DNA of 64,000 nucleotides from a virus: positions 1 through 64,000 of the IMG/VR virus record IMGVR_UViG_3300036770_001413; one strand, 5' to 3'. The notes under the pieces are model-generated. The model saw only the letters and a list, made by a program, of their open reading frames with translations. It was not told the origin of the DNA and ran no database searches. The position numbers and the translations under genes were made by a program. This document shows, piece after piece, positions 40,421 to 49,965 of this stretch (positions within the stretch are counted from its first letter, which is position 1; each line of letters begins with the position of its first letter).

Positions 40421-41737
40421 TTATTTTAAAAGTTCATTCACGGAACCGAGGAAAGAACCGTTCCATTTTGATTTCTTGATTGTTACTTCCTGAGACCCGC
40501 CAAGGTCTGAGGACTTCTTAATTGCGGTCTCTGATTCTACCGCTACGACACGCTTTTCTACGCCATCAATCGTGTTCTTGATATCTTCTACAGCCTTTGA
40601 AAGTGCTGTATGTTGTTCTGCCAATTCTGAAATACGACCATCGACGCTCTTGCTGAATGTTTCAACTGTCTCTTTGATAGCTGATACCTGTTGAGCGTTA
40701 GCTTCGGAAGCCTTGTTCAGTGTTTCTGAGAAAAAGCCTTTTAGATCGCCAAGCATCTTTGCAAAATCAGGTTCATCAACCATAACTTCTGATACGTCGG
40801 CTGCTTTTTCCAGAGTTTCGGCAGAAGCGTCTTCAGCAGGTGCTGCCTCTTCGGCAGGAGCTGCTTCTTCAACAGCTGCTACTTCAGCAGGTGCTGTCTC
40901 TTCAACTGCAGGAGTTTCTTCAACTACTGCGTTTTCTGTATTTTCTGACACTTCATTACCTCCTTCTGCGTTTGCCTGTTTTGCAATTGTGTTTGTATCA
41001 GGCAACGTTAATCTTGACTTATGTAAATCAAGAATTCTATTTATTTCCTTTGCTTTGTTTACATCGTTTGATTCTACCCAACCAATTAAAGCTGCTGGCT
41101 TTCCAGAAACTGGTGATGTATATTCTGCATCTGTTGACATAAATACAGAATCGCTATCTTCACAATAAAAAATGTTTTCTACTTTTGTCTCTGCTGCAAT
41201 TCCCTTGAACATTAATTTGCCATTACTCTTTTGAATAGACAAAATGTTGCAAAGTTCATTTGCTGGAGAATCAACTACTGATAGCTCCATAAGAGAATAG
41301 TCTTTGATAAATCTTACTGGCTTACCTGTTGCTTTATTAACTTCATTTTCTGAGTCAATAATCTTTCCGCCGATTGAAAATCCTTGTAGGGTTCCGTCCA
41401 AAATCTTTTCCCATGTATCTTGTGCGCCTTTGGAAATGTATGCGTCTACATAAACTCCGTTAAAAAATTCGCCAGTCTTTGCGTCAAAATACGTTTCTGG
41501 CTTGAATGAAACCATTTTGCCAACAGCATTGCTTCCGTGCATTTCACGAATATTTCCACGGAAAGATTCGAATGCTTTAATGCTTGCTTCTGCTGTTACA
41601 ACATCTCCTGTTTGATCAAGATTGTCTAGTGTGGCAAAACCAGAAACTGTGCGCTTCTCACGATTGACTTTCGTGAATGGCACGGATAGGCTGATGTCGT
41701 CGCCATTAGATGACCATAGAGATTTCTCAATATTCAT
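40421..41737 (-). CDS. capsid maturation protease with scaffold-like C-terminus
   Basis: This 438-residue protein begins with a serine protease domain of the XkdF/prohead type. GFATLDNLDQTGDVV leads in, FRGNIREMHGSNAVGKMVSF supplies the catalytic His, and YSLMELSVVDSPANE the Ser. From about 250 onward it is alanine/glutamate-rich with coiled-coil heptads (EEAAPAEEAAPAEDASAETL and ETVETFSKSVDGRISELAEQ), as expected for a built-in scaffold. Fusion of protease and scaffold is known in other phages. There is no SD. A TATAAA lies 9 nt before the ATG, so the mRNA may be leaderless. Confidence 0.88.
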   Translation of the reverse strand: MNIEKSLWSSNGDDISLSVPFTKVNREKRTVSGFATLDNLDQTGDVVTAEASIKAFESFRGNIREMHGSNAVGKMVSFKPETYFDAKTGEFFNGVYVDAYISKGAQDTWEKILDGTLQGFSIGGKIIDSENEVNKATGKPVRFIKDYSLMELSVVDSPANELCNILSIQKSNGKLMFKGIAAETKVENIFYCEDSDSVFMSTDAEYTSPVSGKPAALIGWVESNDVNKAKEINRILDLHKSRLTLPDTNTIAKQANAEGGNEVSENTENAVVEETPAVEETAPAEVAAVEEAAPAEEAAPAEDASAETLEKAADVSEVMVDEPDFAKMLGDLKGFFSETLNKASEANAQQVSAIKETVETFSKSVDGRISELAEQHTALSKAVEDIKNTIDGVEKRVVAVESETAIKKSSDLGGSQEVTIKKSKWNGSFLGSVNELLK

Positions 41738-41746
41738 ATGCTTAAT

Positions 41747-41763
41747 TTTATAACGTTATTATA
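41747..41763 (-). promoter_or_regulatory. possible promoter ahead of protease-scaffold gene
   Basis: Two overlapping candidates are seen on the minus strand: TATAAT at 41758-41763 and TATAAA at 41747-41752, the latter 9 nt from the ATG. A 10-bp palindrome ATAACGTTAT (41750-41759) lies between. No ribosome binding site is present. The -35 is poor (TTGCCT at sub-optimal spacing). Confidence 0.35.
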
Positions 41764-41791
41764 TATAAGGCAAATAATCAGTTGAGTAGTA

Positions 41792-43378
41792 TTACTCGAC
41801 CTGTCTGCCTTCGCCTTGAGGATTTCTAGATTCCCCTGAAATATCGGGTGAATTATTTTCCCTCTCTTGAGTTCTATTTCTGGTATTTCCAGCTTGGGCC
41901 CTTATTTCCGCCTGCTGTTGTGGTTTTAATTGGACTACTTCGTCTCCGCCGTCCCTTGGAACCATACCCTTTCTAATTCTAATTTCATTAGGGGTAATTA
42001 CCTGCATCCTTAAATATCTCTCATCGATCTTAGATTGGGTATCCTCATCTGTGAGACTTAATTCATTAAATTTAATTTGCAGGGCGTCAGTCATTTCTTC
42101 AATTAATTTATTTAATTTCTTTTCTAGAATTTCCTGAACTGGCTTGCATACCTGCTCTTTAAATGTCTTGTCTGCATCACGAGCATTTGCCAATGAAATT
42201 CCTTGAGGACTTCCAATTTTAGAAATAGGAACACGGTGAGCCATTAATATTTCGTCTCTATTGGATTGACGATATACATTAAATGAGGACTCTTGGGTTC
42301 CCGCCTCAATTGGTTCCATCTTAAATTCAGTTTTAGAATCTGGGGAATCTGGTGGAAGTGGGATATATAGTGAGCGGTGATTTCTTCCTTTAAGACCGAC
42401 CTGGAAAAATTCCAGAAGCTTTCTCTCGGACTCTGGGGATAATTTAGCACCCTTTACTGTGATGATATATCTTGGGACCGCCTTGTTTTCAAAATAGTCT
42501 AAGTTATACTTTCCAGCAAATTCATTTCCTGCCATAGCATTTGCTGCTGCGACAATATCTGGGATTCCGTAATAGTTATTGCGTGGAGTGTACTTCTTGA
42601 AATGGATAATCTCATTAGGTCTATCGCTGCCGTCCGAAATTGGATTTGGCGTTTCCTGGTCTCCAAAGTTTCTAAAGTATACAGCCTTGCCGTATAGCAA
42701 TTGAATGAAGCCATCTCTTAGGCGGCGTACACGCATTGTCTTTGAAGGGATATGCCCAATATATCCTACCTTGCCAGATGTAGTTCTTGAAATTTCTAGA
42801 TAGCCATTTCCTGTTGCTTCAACATCTGTGTAGAATTTAATCAAGGTCTCTTTGAATGTTTCTTCTTCATTACAAGCTTCTAGCCACTCATGTAGATCTT
42901 GGCGAAGTCTATCAAGCTTACGACGTGCTCTTTCTAATTGTGCATCGTTATCAATCTCATCAATAGCATCTACTGTTTTACGGGTTTCGATAAAGTCAAA
43001 GCCAAGTCCAACTACGTTTGATACTTTAGCATTAATTGCTGCATAGTTGTATGGAGATATTTCATATATCTGAGATAGGTATTCAAGATTATATGGAGGC
43101 TCAATAAGATCAAACATAGCATAGCCTGTAATGGCTTGTGCTAATAGATTCTGTTGTGTCTCTGTTCCTTCAATTCCCACAAATCTCTTTTGAATATTTC
43201 TGCTTAGTTTGCGGCGGAATGAAGAGCCCAATCCAGATATCTTCTGTAGCTCTTCGCCAGAGGCCATAAACACATCATTTGTTTTTGTAATAACTGTTGA
43301 TGGTATATGAAAATCGGAGGCAGTAAATGCCCTTAAACCTGTGTCTATTTCTTCGTTGTTATCTTCTATCATTCCCAT
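41792..43378 (-). CDS. portal protein
   Basis: This 528-residue protein forms the dodecameric portal through which DNA enters and leaves the capsid. Family features include IYEISPYNYAAINAKVSNVV and a wing part with YNLDYFENKAVPRYIITVKG. The stem region has NVYRQSNRDEILMAHRVPIS followed by SKIGSPQGISLANARDADKT. The glutamine- and asparagine-rich end is unstructured. I use the ATG at 43378 with GAGGAAG upstream. A TTG at 43426 would add 16 basic residues within the previous gene. Confidence 0.93.
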   Translation of the reverse strand: MGMIEDNNEEIDTGLRAFTASDFHIPSTVITKTNDVFMASGEELQKISGLGSSFRRKLSRNIQKRFVGIEGTETQQNLLAQAITGYAMFDLIEPPYNLEYLSQIYEISPYNYAAINAKVSNVVGLGFDFIETRKTVDAIDEIDNDAQLERARRKLDRLRQDLHEWLEACNEEETFKETLIKFYTDVEATGNGYLEISRTTSGKVGYIGHIPSKTMRVRRLRDGFIQLLYGKAVYFRNFGDQETPNPISDGSDRPNEIIHFKKYTPRNNYYGIPDIVAAANAMAGNEFAGKYNLDYFENKAVPRYIITVKGAKLSPESERKLLEFFQVGLKGRNHRSLYIPLPPDSPDSKTEFKMEPIEAGTQESSFNVYRQSNRDEILMAHRVPISKIGSPQGISLANARDADKTFKEQVCKPVQEILEKKLNKLIEEMTDALQIKFNELSLTDEDTQSKIDERYLRMQVITPNEIRIRKGMVPRDGGDEVVQLKPQQQAEIRAQAGNTRNRTQERENNSPDISGESRNPQGEGRQVE

Positions 43379-43379
43379 T

Positions 43380-43721
43380 TTATTTCTTCCTCTGCGCCTT
43401 TTTTGTATCTTCTTTATAAACGCCAATGTCCAGCGGATCTGGAACTAGGCCCCATTTTAATCTTTGTTGCTGGTATTCAAATTCCTCGTCGTCAATCTTT
43501 CTCCGCCCTGATAAAAACTTTGGCTGCCCCTCATAGATTCCATATGACCTAACTTCTCTGGCTAGCATATCTATCTTGGCCCTATTGTTTTTCATTGCCG
43601 TTACGGATAAGAAGTTTCCTTCATCATCGCCAATCCATCTGCCATCAGGCATCTCCCAAACATAGATTCCAAGGGTAGTTTCCTCTGGAGACATAGTGGC
43701 ATTTGTTCTTTTTAGGTCCAT
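43380..43721 (-). CDS. hypothetical portal-adjacent protein
   Basis: This 113-residue protein contains TTLGIYVWEMPDGRWIGDDE and GNFLSVTAMKNNRAKIDMLA, a small beta-alpha unit, and a basic end (KEDTKKAQRKK). It has no family that I can name, but it sits directly ahead of the portal and ends 2 nt before it. It has no SD. An extended -10 (TGGTAAAAT) lies 8 nt before the ATG, predicting a leaderless transcript that opens the head operon. Confidence 0.7.
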   Translation of the reverse strand: MDLKRTNATMSPEETTLGIYVWEMPDGRWIGDDEGNFLSVTAMKNNRAKIDMLAREVRSYGIYEGQPKFLSGRRKIDDEEFEYQQQRLKWGLVPDPLDIGVYKEDTKKAQRKK

Positions 43722-43729
43722 AGATGTTT

Positions 43730-43758
43730 ATTTTACCACCTTTGTGGGCTTAAGTCCA
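43730..43758 (-). promoter_or_regulatory. promoter of the head operon (leaderless)
   Basis: TGGACT (43753-43758), 17-nt spacer and TGGTAAAAT (TAAAAT at 43730-43735) with 8 nt to the ATG at 43721. The start site would be at or 1-2 nt before the start codon. Confidence 0.55.
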
Positions 43759-43784
43759 GCTTTTTGTCAGGCAATATGACAAAA

Positions 43785-45656
43785 TTATACGTTTTGGATT
43801 ACGATCCAGTCATTATTATATGATTCAACGCCATCTTCTGTCATGGTTGTTGTCGAAGAATCTGTAATTGAGGAACTTTGTTTACGTCTATATAGGTCAT
43901 AATTGGCTGCCGCCTGTGTAGAATTAAATGCAGTCTCATATAGGGCTATATATTGATATAGGGCTGAGACTGATCCATATACAGAATAATTAAATCTAAT
44001 ATCATTTGATACCGCCGACCCAAATACTATGAGGACGTGGTGTAATTGTCCTGCCCTAAATATATTTGAGACATTTGTCTGTGAGGTTTTATTTACCCCA
44101 TTTACATATATTGCTGAGATATTGGTTTTTGATACCGCCCCCGAATTGTGCCAAGATATATTTGAAGCGGCATAGCCATTTGTGGCAGTTGTAGAAATTA
44201 GCCCACTATCAGTTAAAGTGGCGGGGGTGTAGAAAAATTCTAAAGTCTGAACTCCCTTTGTCGTAGTAATTTCAAATCCAGAATCAACTACTGTCCTTAA
44301 TCCATTTCTACTATTTCTTGAAAGGATATCATATGGGAGTTTGCCCAAAGTAATTCTATAATCCGATATTCCAGCATCTTCTTCAAGTGTTGTCATATAG
44401 CTATTTCCATTATAGGCATATCTGGTTTGATTATTATAGAAAAGCATATCTAGGTTAAACAGCCTAGGAATATATCTTGTTGTATCTGTAGAGGTAAATA
44501 TAATTCTCAAATATATTGTTCCTGCCGACGAAAAACTATTTAATGTATATCCTGGTATCTGTTGTCCATTAATACAATTGTTATAGGTTACTCCATCTAT
44601 GCTTGCCTGAACAGTAATTCCATTGTCGCCATGCCACTCAATTTTAGACGAATCAAATGTGGCGGAAGAAGGGATAGAAATAAAATCATTTATAGTAACA
44701 GTACTAGATGCTGCAGAATCCGTTTGAGTAATTTCAAGACAATCTAAAGTAAGGTTATGTGTCAAGCCAGTTGTAACTAATTCGTCCCATCCTTTGCTAT
44801 AAGGATATTGGAATTTATATAATGAGGACATTTCATCATCATACATTTCAAACAATTCTCCATTTGCTGGATCTACTATTTGAATAGCTGGCAAAGGTTG
44901 TCCTTGTGCAAAATGATATGCAATTTGATTTTGAGATAAGCCGTATCTATATATAGCTACGCTATTTATTAAAAATACATTTGAGCTGTCAGGAGTAGGC
45001 CCAGTAATTAGATTTAAATTAGTATTTGTAAACTCAAAATTATTTAAGCTTTTTGTAGCTGCCAATTGTCCATCTATATAAATTGATGCAGAGTTAACTG
45101 AATAAACGGAGGCTACATGAAAGGATTTATTTGTAGAGGGCAATGTATATTCTACAGAATCTGTATCTAGTTTAAATACTATATTTCCTTTTTGATAAAA
45201 TACTCCTACGTCTTCCGCCGAATCTCCTACTAAAGGAATTTCATCAGTTGAAGAAATTTGAGGGTGGAACCAGAACTCTATTGTAAAATCATTATCCGAT
45301 GATGACGCTGTTCCAAATTGGCTAGTTGTTGCAGTAGCAGTATAGTCATTGTTAATATTATATATAATTGAGTTGGTATTTGTTATATTGGTTGCTCTAC
45401 TGTTTCCCGCCACAAGTGGTATTAAATCTGGGGCGGGATCTCCAATATAATTCCCATCATTTTCACATCCTGAATGATCATAAGCAACATCTCCATATAT
45501 ATTTGCATATGAAGATATGTTATCTAATACATCTTGGTATGTTGCAAATTGTGCCAAAAAAGCAGTAAAGTTATCTACTAGATCGACTGTTGTTAGATCG
45601 TCTAATGGATAATATGCTATAGGATAATCATATAGCACTGCTGCTTTATATGACAT
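43785..45656 (-). CDS. LamG/concanavalin-like virion protein
   Basis: This 623-residue beta-rich protein has a LamG-type fold near residues 90-270. SSDNDFTIEFWFHPQISSTD is the sandwich entry, GNIVFKLDTDSV follows, and SASIYIDGQLAATKSLNNFE is the typical D-G strand. A second similar domain lies at about 400-600 (GVQTLEFFYTPATL, ISAIYVNGVNKT). Such proteins bind glycans or decorate the capsid. It lies between the adhesin cluster and the portal. It starts as TAATG from the small upstream gene. Confidence 0.75.
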   Translation of the reverse strand: MSYKAAVLYDYPIAYYPLDDLTTVDLVDNFTAFLAQFATYQDVLDNISSYANIYGDVAYDHSGCENDGNYIGDPAPDLIPLVAGNSRATNITNTNSIIYNINNDYTATATTSQFGTASSSDNDFTIEFWFHPQISSTDEIPLVGDSAEDVGVFYQKGNIVFKLDTDSVEYTLPSTNKSFHVASVYSVNSASIYIDGQLAATKSLNNFEFTNTNLNLITGPTPDSSNVFLINSVAIYRYGLSQNQIAYHFAQGQPLPAIQIVDPANGELFEMYDDEMSSLYKFQYPYSKGWDELVTTGLTHNLTLDCLEITQTDSAASSTVTINDFISIPSSATFDSSKIEWHGDNGITVQASIDGVTYNNCINGQQIPGYTLNSFSSAGTIYLRIIFTSTDTTRYIPRLFNLDMLFYNNQTRYAYNGNSYMTTLEEDAGISDYRITLGKLPYDILSRNSRNGLRTVVDSGFEITTTKGVQTLEFFYTPATLTDSGLISTTATNGYAASNISWHNSGAVSKTNISAIYVNGVNKTSQTNVSNIFRAGQLHHVLIVFGSAVSNDIRFNYSVYGSVSALYQYIALYETAFNSTQAAANYDLYRRKQSSSITDSSTTTMTEDGVESYNNDWIVIQNV

Positions 45657-45856
45657 TAATTTATTGCTGTTATTTGAGCTTGTTTCTCAGCAATTTGATC
45701 CTCTAAATCAGAAAGCTTTGCTGCATCTGGTGATGTTTTTGCATTTTCTGCAATTACTTCAACCTCAAGAGCATACATCTGATATTCAAGATTACGTTTT
45801 GCTGCAATCTTAATCTGAGCCTTTTCATCATCTGTAAGTTGTGTATATGTTGCCAT
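45656..45856 (-). CDS. 66-residue helical protein
   Basis: This small protein is almost entirely helical: LTDDEKAQIKIAAKRNLEYQ followed by MYALEVEVIAENAKTSPDAA, and KLSDLEDQIAEKQAQITAIN. The heptad pattern predicts a coiled-coil hairpin. AGGAGG precedes the ATG. Small coiled-coil proteins of this sort accompany fibre genes as chaperones or joints. Its stop overlaps the LamG gene start. Confidence 0.75.
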   Translation of the reverse strand: MATYTQLTDDEKAQIKIAAKRNLEYQMYALEVEVIAENAKTSPDAAKLSDLEDQIAEKQAQITAIN

Positions 45857-45864
45857 TATTCCTC

Positions 45865-46059
45865 CTATATATTATTTAGCCTATCAACTTCTTGTTGTAA
45901 GGCATTTTTTTGAGATATCAAATCAGAGATTTGCTGCTCTGTTGACATCTTACCATTTGGTATAGGGCCAGTTGAATTATTTTCAGCAAGCCATTCCAAT
46001 CCTATTTCTATAGCATTTATTTTAGCAGACAATACTTTTATTTTATCTATGGTATCCAT
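45865..46059 (-). CDS. 64-residue coiled-coil protein
   Basis: I take the ATG at 46059, which forms TAATG with the previous stop. The longer 46071 start overlaps that gene. The protein is helical (MDTIDKIKVLSAKINAIEIG, TEQQISDLISQKNALQQEVD) with a central glycine-proline loop (NSTGPIPNGKMS), again a coiled-coil hairpin. Together with the next gene it forms a pair of related-looking helical mini-proteins between two fibre genes. Confidence 0.7.
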   Translation of the reverse strand: MDTIDKIKVLSAKINAIEIGLEWLAENNSTGPIPNGKMSTEQQISDLISQKNALQQEVDRLNNI

Positions 46060-47591
46060 TAAATCACCCATGTTAATGTTCCGCTACTTCCAGCGCTATT
46101 TGATGCAGTTACATTATATTGTGCCCACGAACCATACGAATCAGAATCCCATCCTTGCTGGGGAATATTTAAAGTTGTGGATAAGCTGCTAGAAGAAAGT
46201 GTTCCTGAATTTCTAAGAGACCATGGTCCAGTATTAAAGTCTGATGAATACACTGTCCAACTATAAGTAATTGGAGTTGTTCCAGAAGACGAAGATGTGA
46301 AAGTAGCATTTGTTATATAATTAAAATTATTTCCAGACGAAGGAAGCTGATACGTTCCTCCACCATTTGTTGGGGTAGATGGCGCTACTGCTGCAGATTG
46401 AAAAGTTCCAGATCCACTTGTATATCCTGAATACTTAGTAGTTAAACTAACAGAACCTGATTGTGAAGATCCTTGCGAGCCTCCCACATATGCCACCACT
46501 TGAAAAGATGTGCTTCCTGAAGTATTTCCTTTTGTATATGTATAAGAATTAGAAGTTGTAGTAGTAATAAAACTTCCATCTACATAAATATAATATGTAA
46601 CTGTAGTGTGTGATCCAGATATTGCATTCCAGCTTCCAGTAACACGACCATTAAAATTTGCAGATCTTATAAAAACAGTAAAGGAAGTTCCTGCAGTACC
46701 GCTTACAACATTTGCAGTTCTAGTACTATCATTTCTATTTGTTAAAGTTCCAACAGATGAATATCCATCATAAAAAGATATGTTTGTTCCTGCTCCCCAA
46801 GATACGTTTGCAGTTGTTTGTCCAGTAACTGTTACGCTAACTGAAGACGGTGCTCCTGGGGTAATTGTTGAATCAGATACTGACAAACCTGTTACCGTTG
46901 GCAATGCAATAAATGAACTGCTATATGCAGAAGCTGAAGATCCTGTCGATGTATTTGTAGCAGTAACTAGACACCATACAGATGCTCCAACTACAGATGC
47001 TGGGATTGTTAGTGATGAGGATGTAGCTCCAGATATTGCTGTTCCGTTACTTGCGTTATACCATTGATATGAATAAGAGTTTGGATTACCATTCCATGTT
47101 CCTGTTGTAACTGTTGCTGTTCCGCCTAAAAATGTGCTACCTCCAGTAGTTGGCGCTGTAACATTTGTTACAGCAGCACTAGTTACAGTAATTGAATTAC
47201 TAGATATTACTGGGGTAGATCCTCTATTATTTGTTGCGGTTACTCTACAAGATATTGCATTTCCAACATCTGCAACAACTGTGCTATATGTAGAACTAGT
47301 TGCACCAGATATGTCGCTTGATCCACGTCTCCACTGATAGGAGTATGACGCTGGTGAGTATGCTAGATTAGAGTTCCAAGATCCTGTTGTACAAGAAAGA
47401 GTATTTCCTTGTGTAGCTGTTCCAGATACTGTTGGTGCCGCCGTATTTATTGGATATTCTGGATACCATTGTTTCCATGCAGATCCATTCCACATCCAAC
47501 CTCTTACTGCATTTTTCCAGGCGGAACCATTGTATAATTTTAATCCGTTTATATTTTTCCAGTTAGAGCCATCATATAATTTGCTTACCAT
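46059..47591 (-). CDS. tail fibre with Ig-like domains
   Basis: This 510-residue protein starts with repeats of the L-Y-D/N-G-S-x-W-K type (LYDGSNWKNINGLKLYNGSA), which recur in phage fibre starts. Ig-like domains follow: one at about 50-135 (TVSGTATQGNTLSCTTGSWN, SYQWRRGSSDISGATSS) and one at about 140-230 (SYSYQWYNASNGTAISGATS). Further serine/threonine-rich beta domains reach the end (TASNSAGSSGTLTWVI). Ig-like domains are common on phage surfaces, where they bind carbohydrates weakly. It is followed by coiled-coil mini-genes. Confidence 0.8.
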   Translation of the reverse strand: MVSKLYDGSNWKNINGLKLYNGSAWKNAVRGWMWNGSAWKQWYPEYPINTAAPTVSGTATQGNTLSCTTGSWNSNLAYSPASYSYQWRRGSSDISGATSSTYSTVVADVGNAISCRVTATNNRGSTPVISSNSITVTSAAVTNVTAPTTGGSTFLGGTATVTTGTWNGNPNSYSYQWYNASNGTAISGATSSSLTIPASVVGASVWCLVTATNTSTGSSASAYSSSFIALPTVTGLSVSDSTITPGAPSSVSVTVTGQTTANVSWGAGTNISFYDGYSSVGTLTNRNDSTRTANVVSGTAGTSFTVFIRSANFNGRVTGSWNAISGSHTTVTYYIYVDGSFITTTTSNSYTYTKGNTSGSTSFQVVAYVGGSQGSSQSGSVSLTTKYSGYTSGSGTFQSAAVAPSTPTNGGGTYQLPSSGNNFNYITNATFTSSSSGTTPITYSWTVYSSDFNTGPWSLRNSGTLSSSSLSTTLNIPQQGWDSDSYGSWAQYNVTASNSAGSSGTLTWVI

Positions 47592-47593
47592 GA

Positions 47594-48795
<1,202 letters not shown>

Positions 48796-49851
48796 CTAAG
48801 ACCTTTCGTACCAGCCTTTATCCCATAGGGTTAAAAGGCGGCGGAAGTAATTATCATACTGTGGAGCAATAGCTTCTAATGAATATTTATTCTTTGCCGT
48901 CTCATATATAGTTCTGGGATCTAATTTCTTTACATCCTCTGCCGCCCTACAAAATTCATCAAGAGTTCTGCATCTATATCCAGTAACTCCATTTATATTT
49001 GTTTCTGTAAATGCGCCCCAGTCTGTTGTAATTGTAGGAGTCCCGCAAAAATGTGCCTCTGGCACAATGTTGCCAAATGGTTCTATGTATATAGTTGGAG
49101 CAAATACTGCTATTGCGCCTCCCATTAATTTTGCACGTTCTTCTGGTCCTACCGCCCCAACAAATTCTCCATATCCATCTTGTGGACCAGCACCTGCAAG
49201 AATTAGGCGCTTACCTAAAGCTTGGCAAACCTCTTGTGCGATTCTATATCCTTTGCGTTCAATTAGGCGGCCAATGAAAAGATAATAATCTTCCTTTTGT
49301 TCTTGAAGTGGGAACATGTGTGGTTCTAAATATCCTGGAATTACAGCATCAAAGAATTTACCATCGACGGCGGAAGCAAGATTATGCTGTGCATAAATAC
49401 TATGCATCCAAGCATATGATTCAAATACTCTATACTTAGCAAATGTTCCTGGATATCCTATTCCAAATTCTACAGACATATGATTTGGGAAATAATCTGC
49501 AATTGATTTTTGGGCGTAGCCGCCAATTAAACATATAAAATCTTTTTGCTGTATTCGCTTTGATAATTCTATAATTACTTTGTTATTATATTTAACCCAA
49601 TGAGACAGAGATGAATCAAATGATCCAGCTGTATAATGATTACCGTTTAGACTTTCTAATCTTTCCGTTTCGGAAATACATGGAATATGTTCATCAACGG
49701 GGGCGGAATTAAATTCGCCAGCATATAAAAATACTTCATGTCCCATATCTTTCATCATCATGCAGAAACGTCTTACCTTTTCAGTAAATGCACATGATGT
49801 AAATTCTAAAGTTGTATTTGTATGAGGTAATGATATTACATGAAAACGCAT
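48796..49851 (-). CDS. GT4-family glycosyltransferase
   Basis: This 351-residue cytoplasmic enzyme has the GT-B fold. The N-terminal Rossmann domain starts MRFHVISLPHTNT. The C-terminal domain shows DYYLFIGRLIERKGYRIAQE (sugar-nucleotide loop), RLILAGAGPQDGYGEFVGAV, and APTIYIEPFGNIVPEAHFCG with the E-x7-E pair. It would transfer a sugar from an NDP-sugar to an unknown target. It is monocistronic with a strong promoter and no SD: TACAAT lies 6 nt before the ATG. Its location among fibre genes suggests glycosylation of virion proteins or host surface. Confidence 0.9.
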   Translation of the reverse strand: MRFHVISLPHTNTTLEFTSCAFTEKVRRFCMMMKDMGHEVFLYAGEFNSAPVDEHIPCISETERLESLNGNHYTAGSFDSSLSHWVKYNNKVIIELSKRIQQKDFICLIGGYAQKSIADYFPNHMSVEFGIGYPGTFAKYRVFESYAWMHSIYAQHNLASAVDGKFFDAVIPGYLEPHMFPLQEQKEDYYLFIGRLIERKGYRIAQEVCQALGKRLILAGAGPQDGYGEFVGAVGPEERAKLMGGAIAVFAPTIYIEPFGNIVPEAHFCGTPTITTDWGAFTETNINGVTGYRCRTLDEFCRAAEDVKKLDPRTIYETAKNKYSLEAIAPQYDNYFRRLLTLWDKGWYERS

Positions 49852-49857
49852 GTATTT

Positions 49858-49886
49858 ATTGTAGCAAATTTAACAATTATTGTAAA
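49858..49886 (-). promoter_or_regulatory. strong promoter of the GT4 gene (leaderless)
   Basis: TTTACA (49881-49886), a 17-nt spacer and TGCTACAAT (TACAAT at 49858-49863) with 6 nt to the ATG. This is the clearest leaderless arrangement in the window. Confidence 0.75.
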
Positions 49887-49919
49887 TATATTGTGTTTTT
49901 ATTTTTGCATCCAGAATAA

Positions 49920-49964
49920 TCAAAGGCGGCCATTTCCAGGTAGACCTATAATTTGTATAATCAT
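49920..49964 (-). pseudogene. relic of a P-loop kinase gene
   Basis: Right after the sulfotransferase-like gene a 14-codon ORF reads MIIQIIGLPGNGRL and stops. MIIQIIGLPG-x-G-K is the start of phage and bacterial P-loop kinases, for instance adenylylsulfate kinases. The Lys is replaced by Arg and a stop follows two codons later. I read it as the remains of a kinase gene cut off by a deletion. The following 30 nt are AT-rich and carry the GT4 promoter. An accidental match cannot be excluded. Confidence 0.4.
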
Positions 49965-49965
49965 T

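Noticed and set aside
43379-43426. Longer portal start with an arginine-rich leader
   Set aside because: It would be a TTG inside the previous gene without SD, whereas the ATG at 43378 has GAGGAAG at good spacing.
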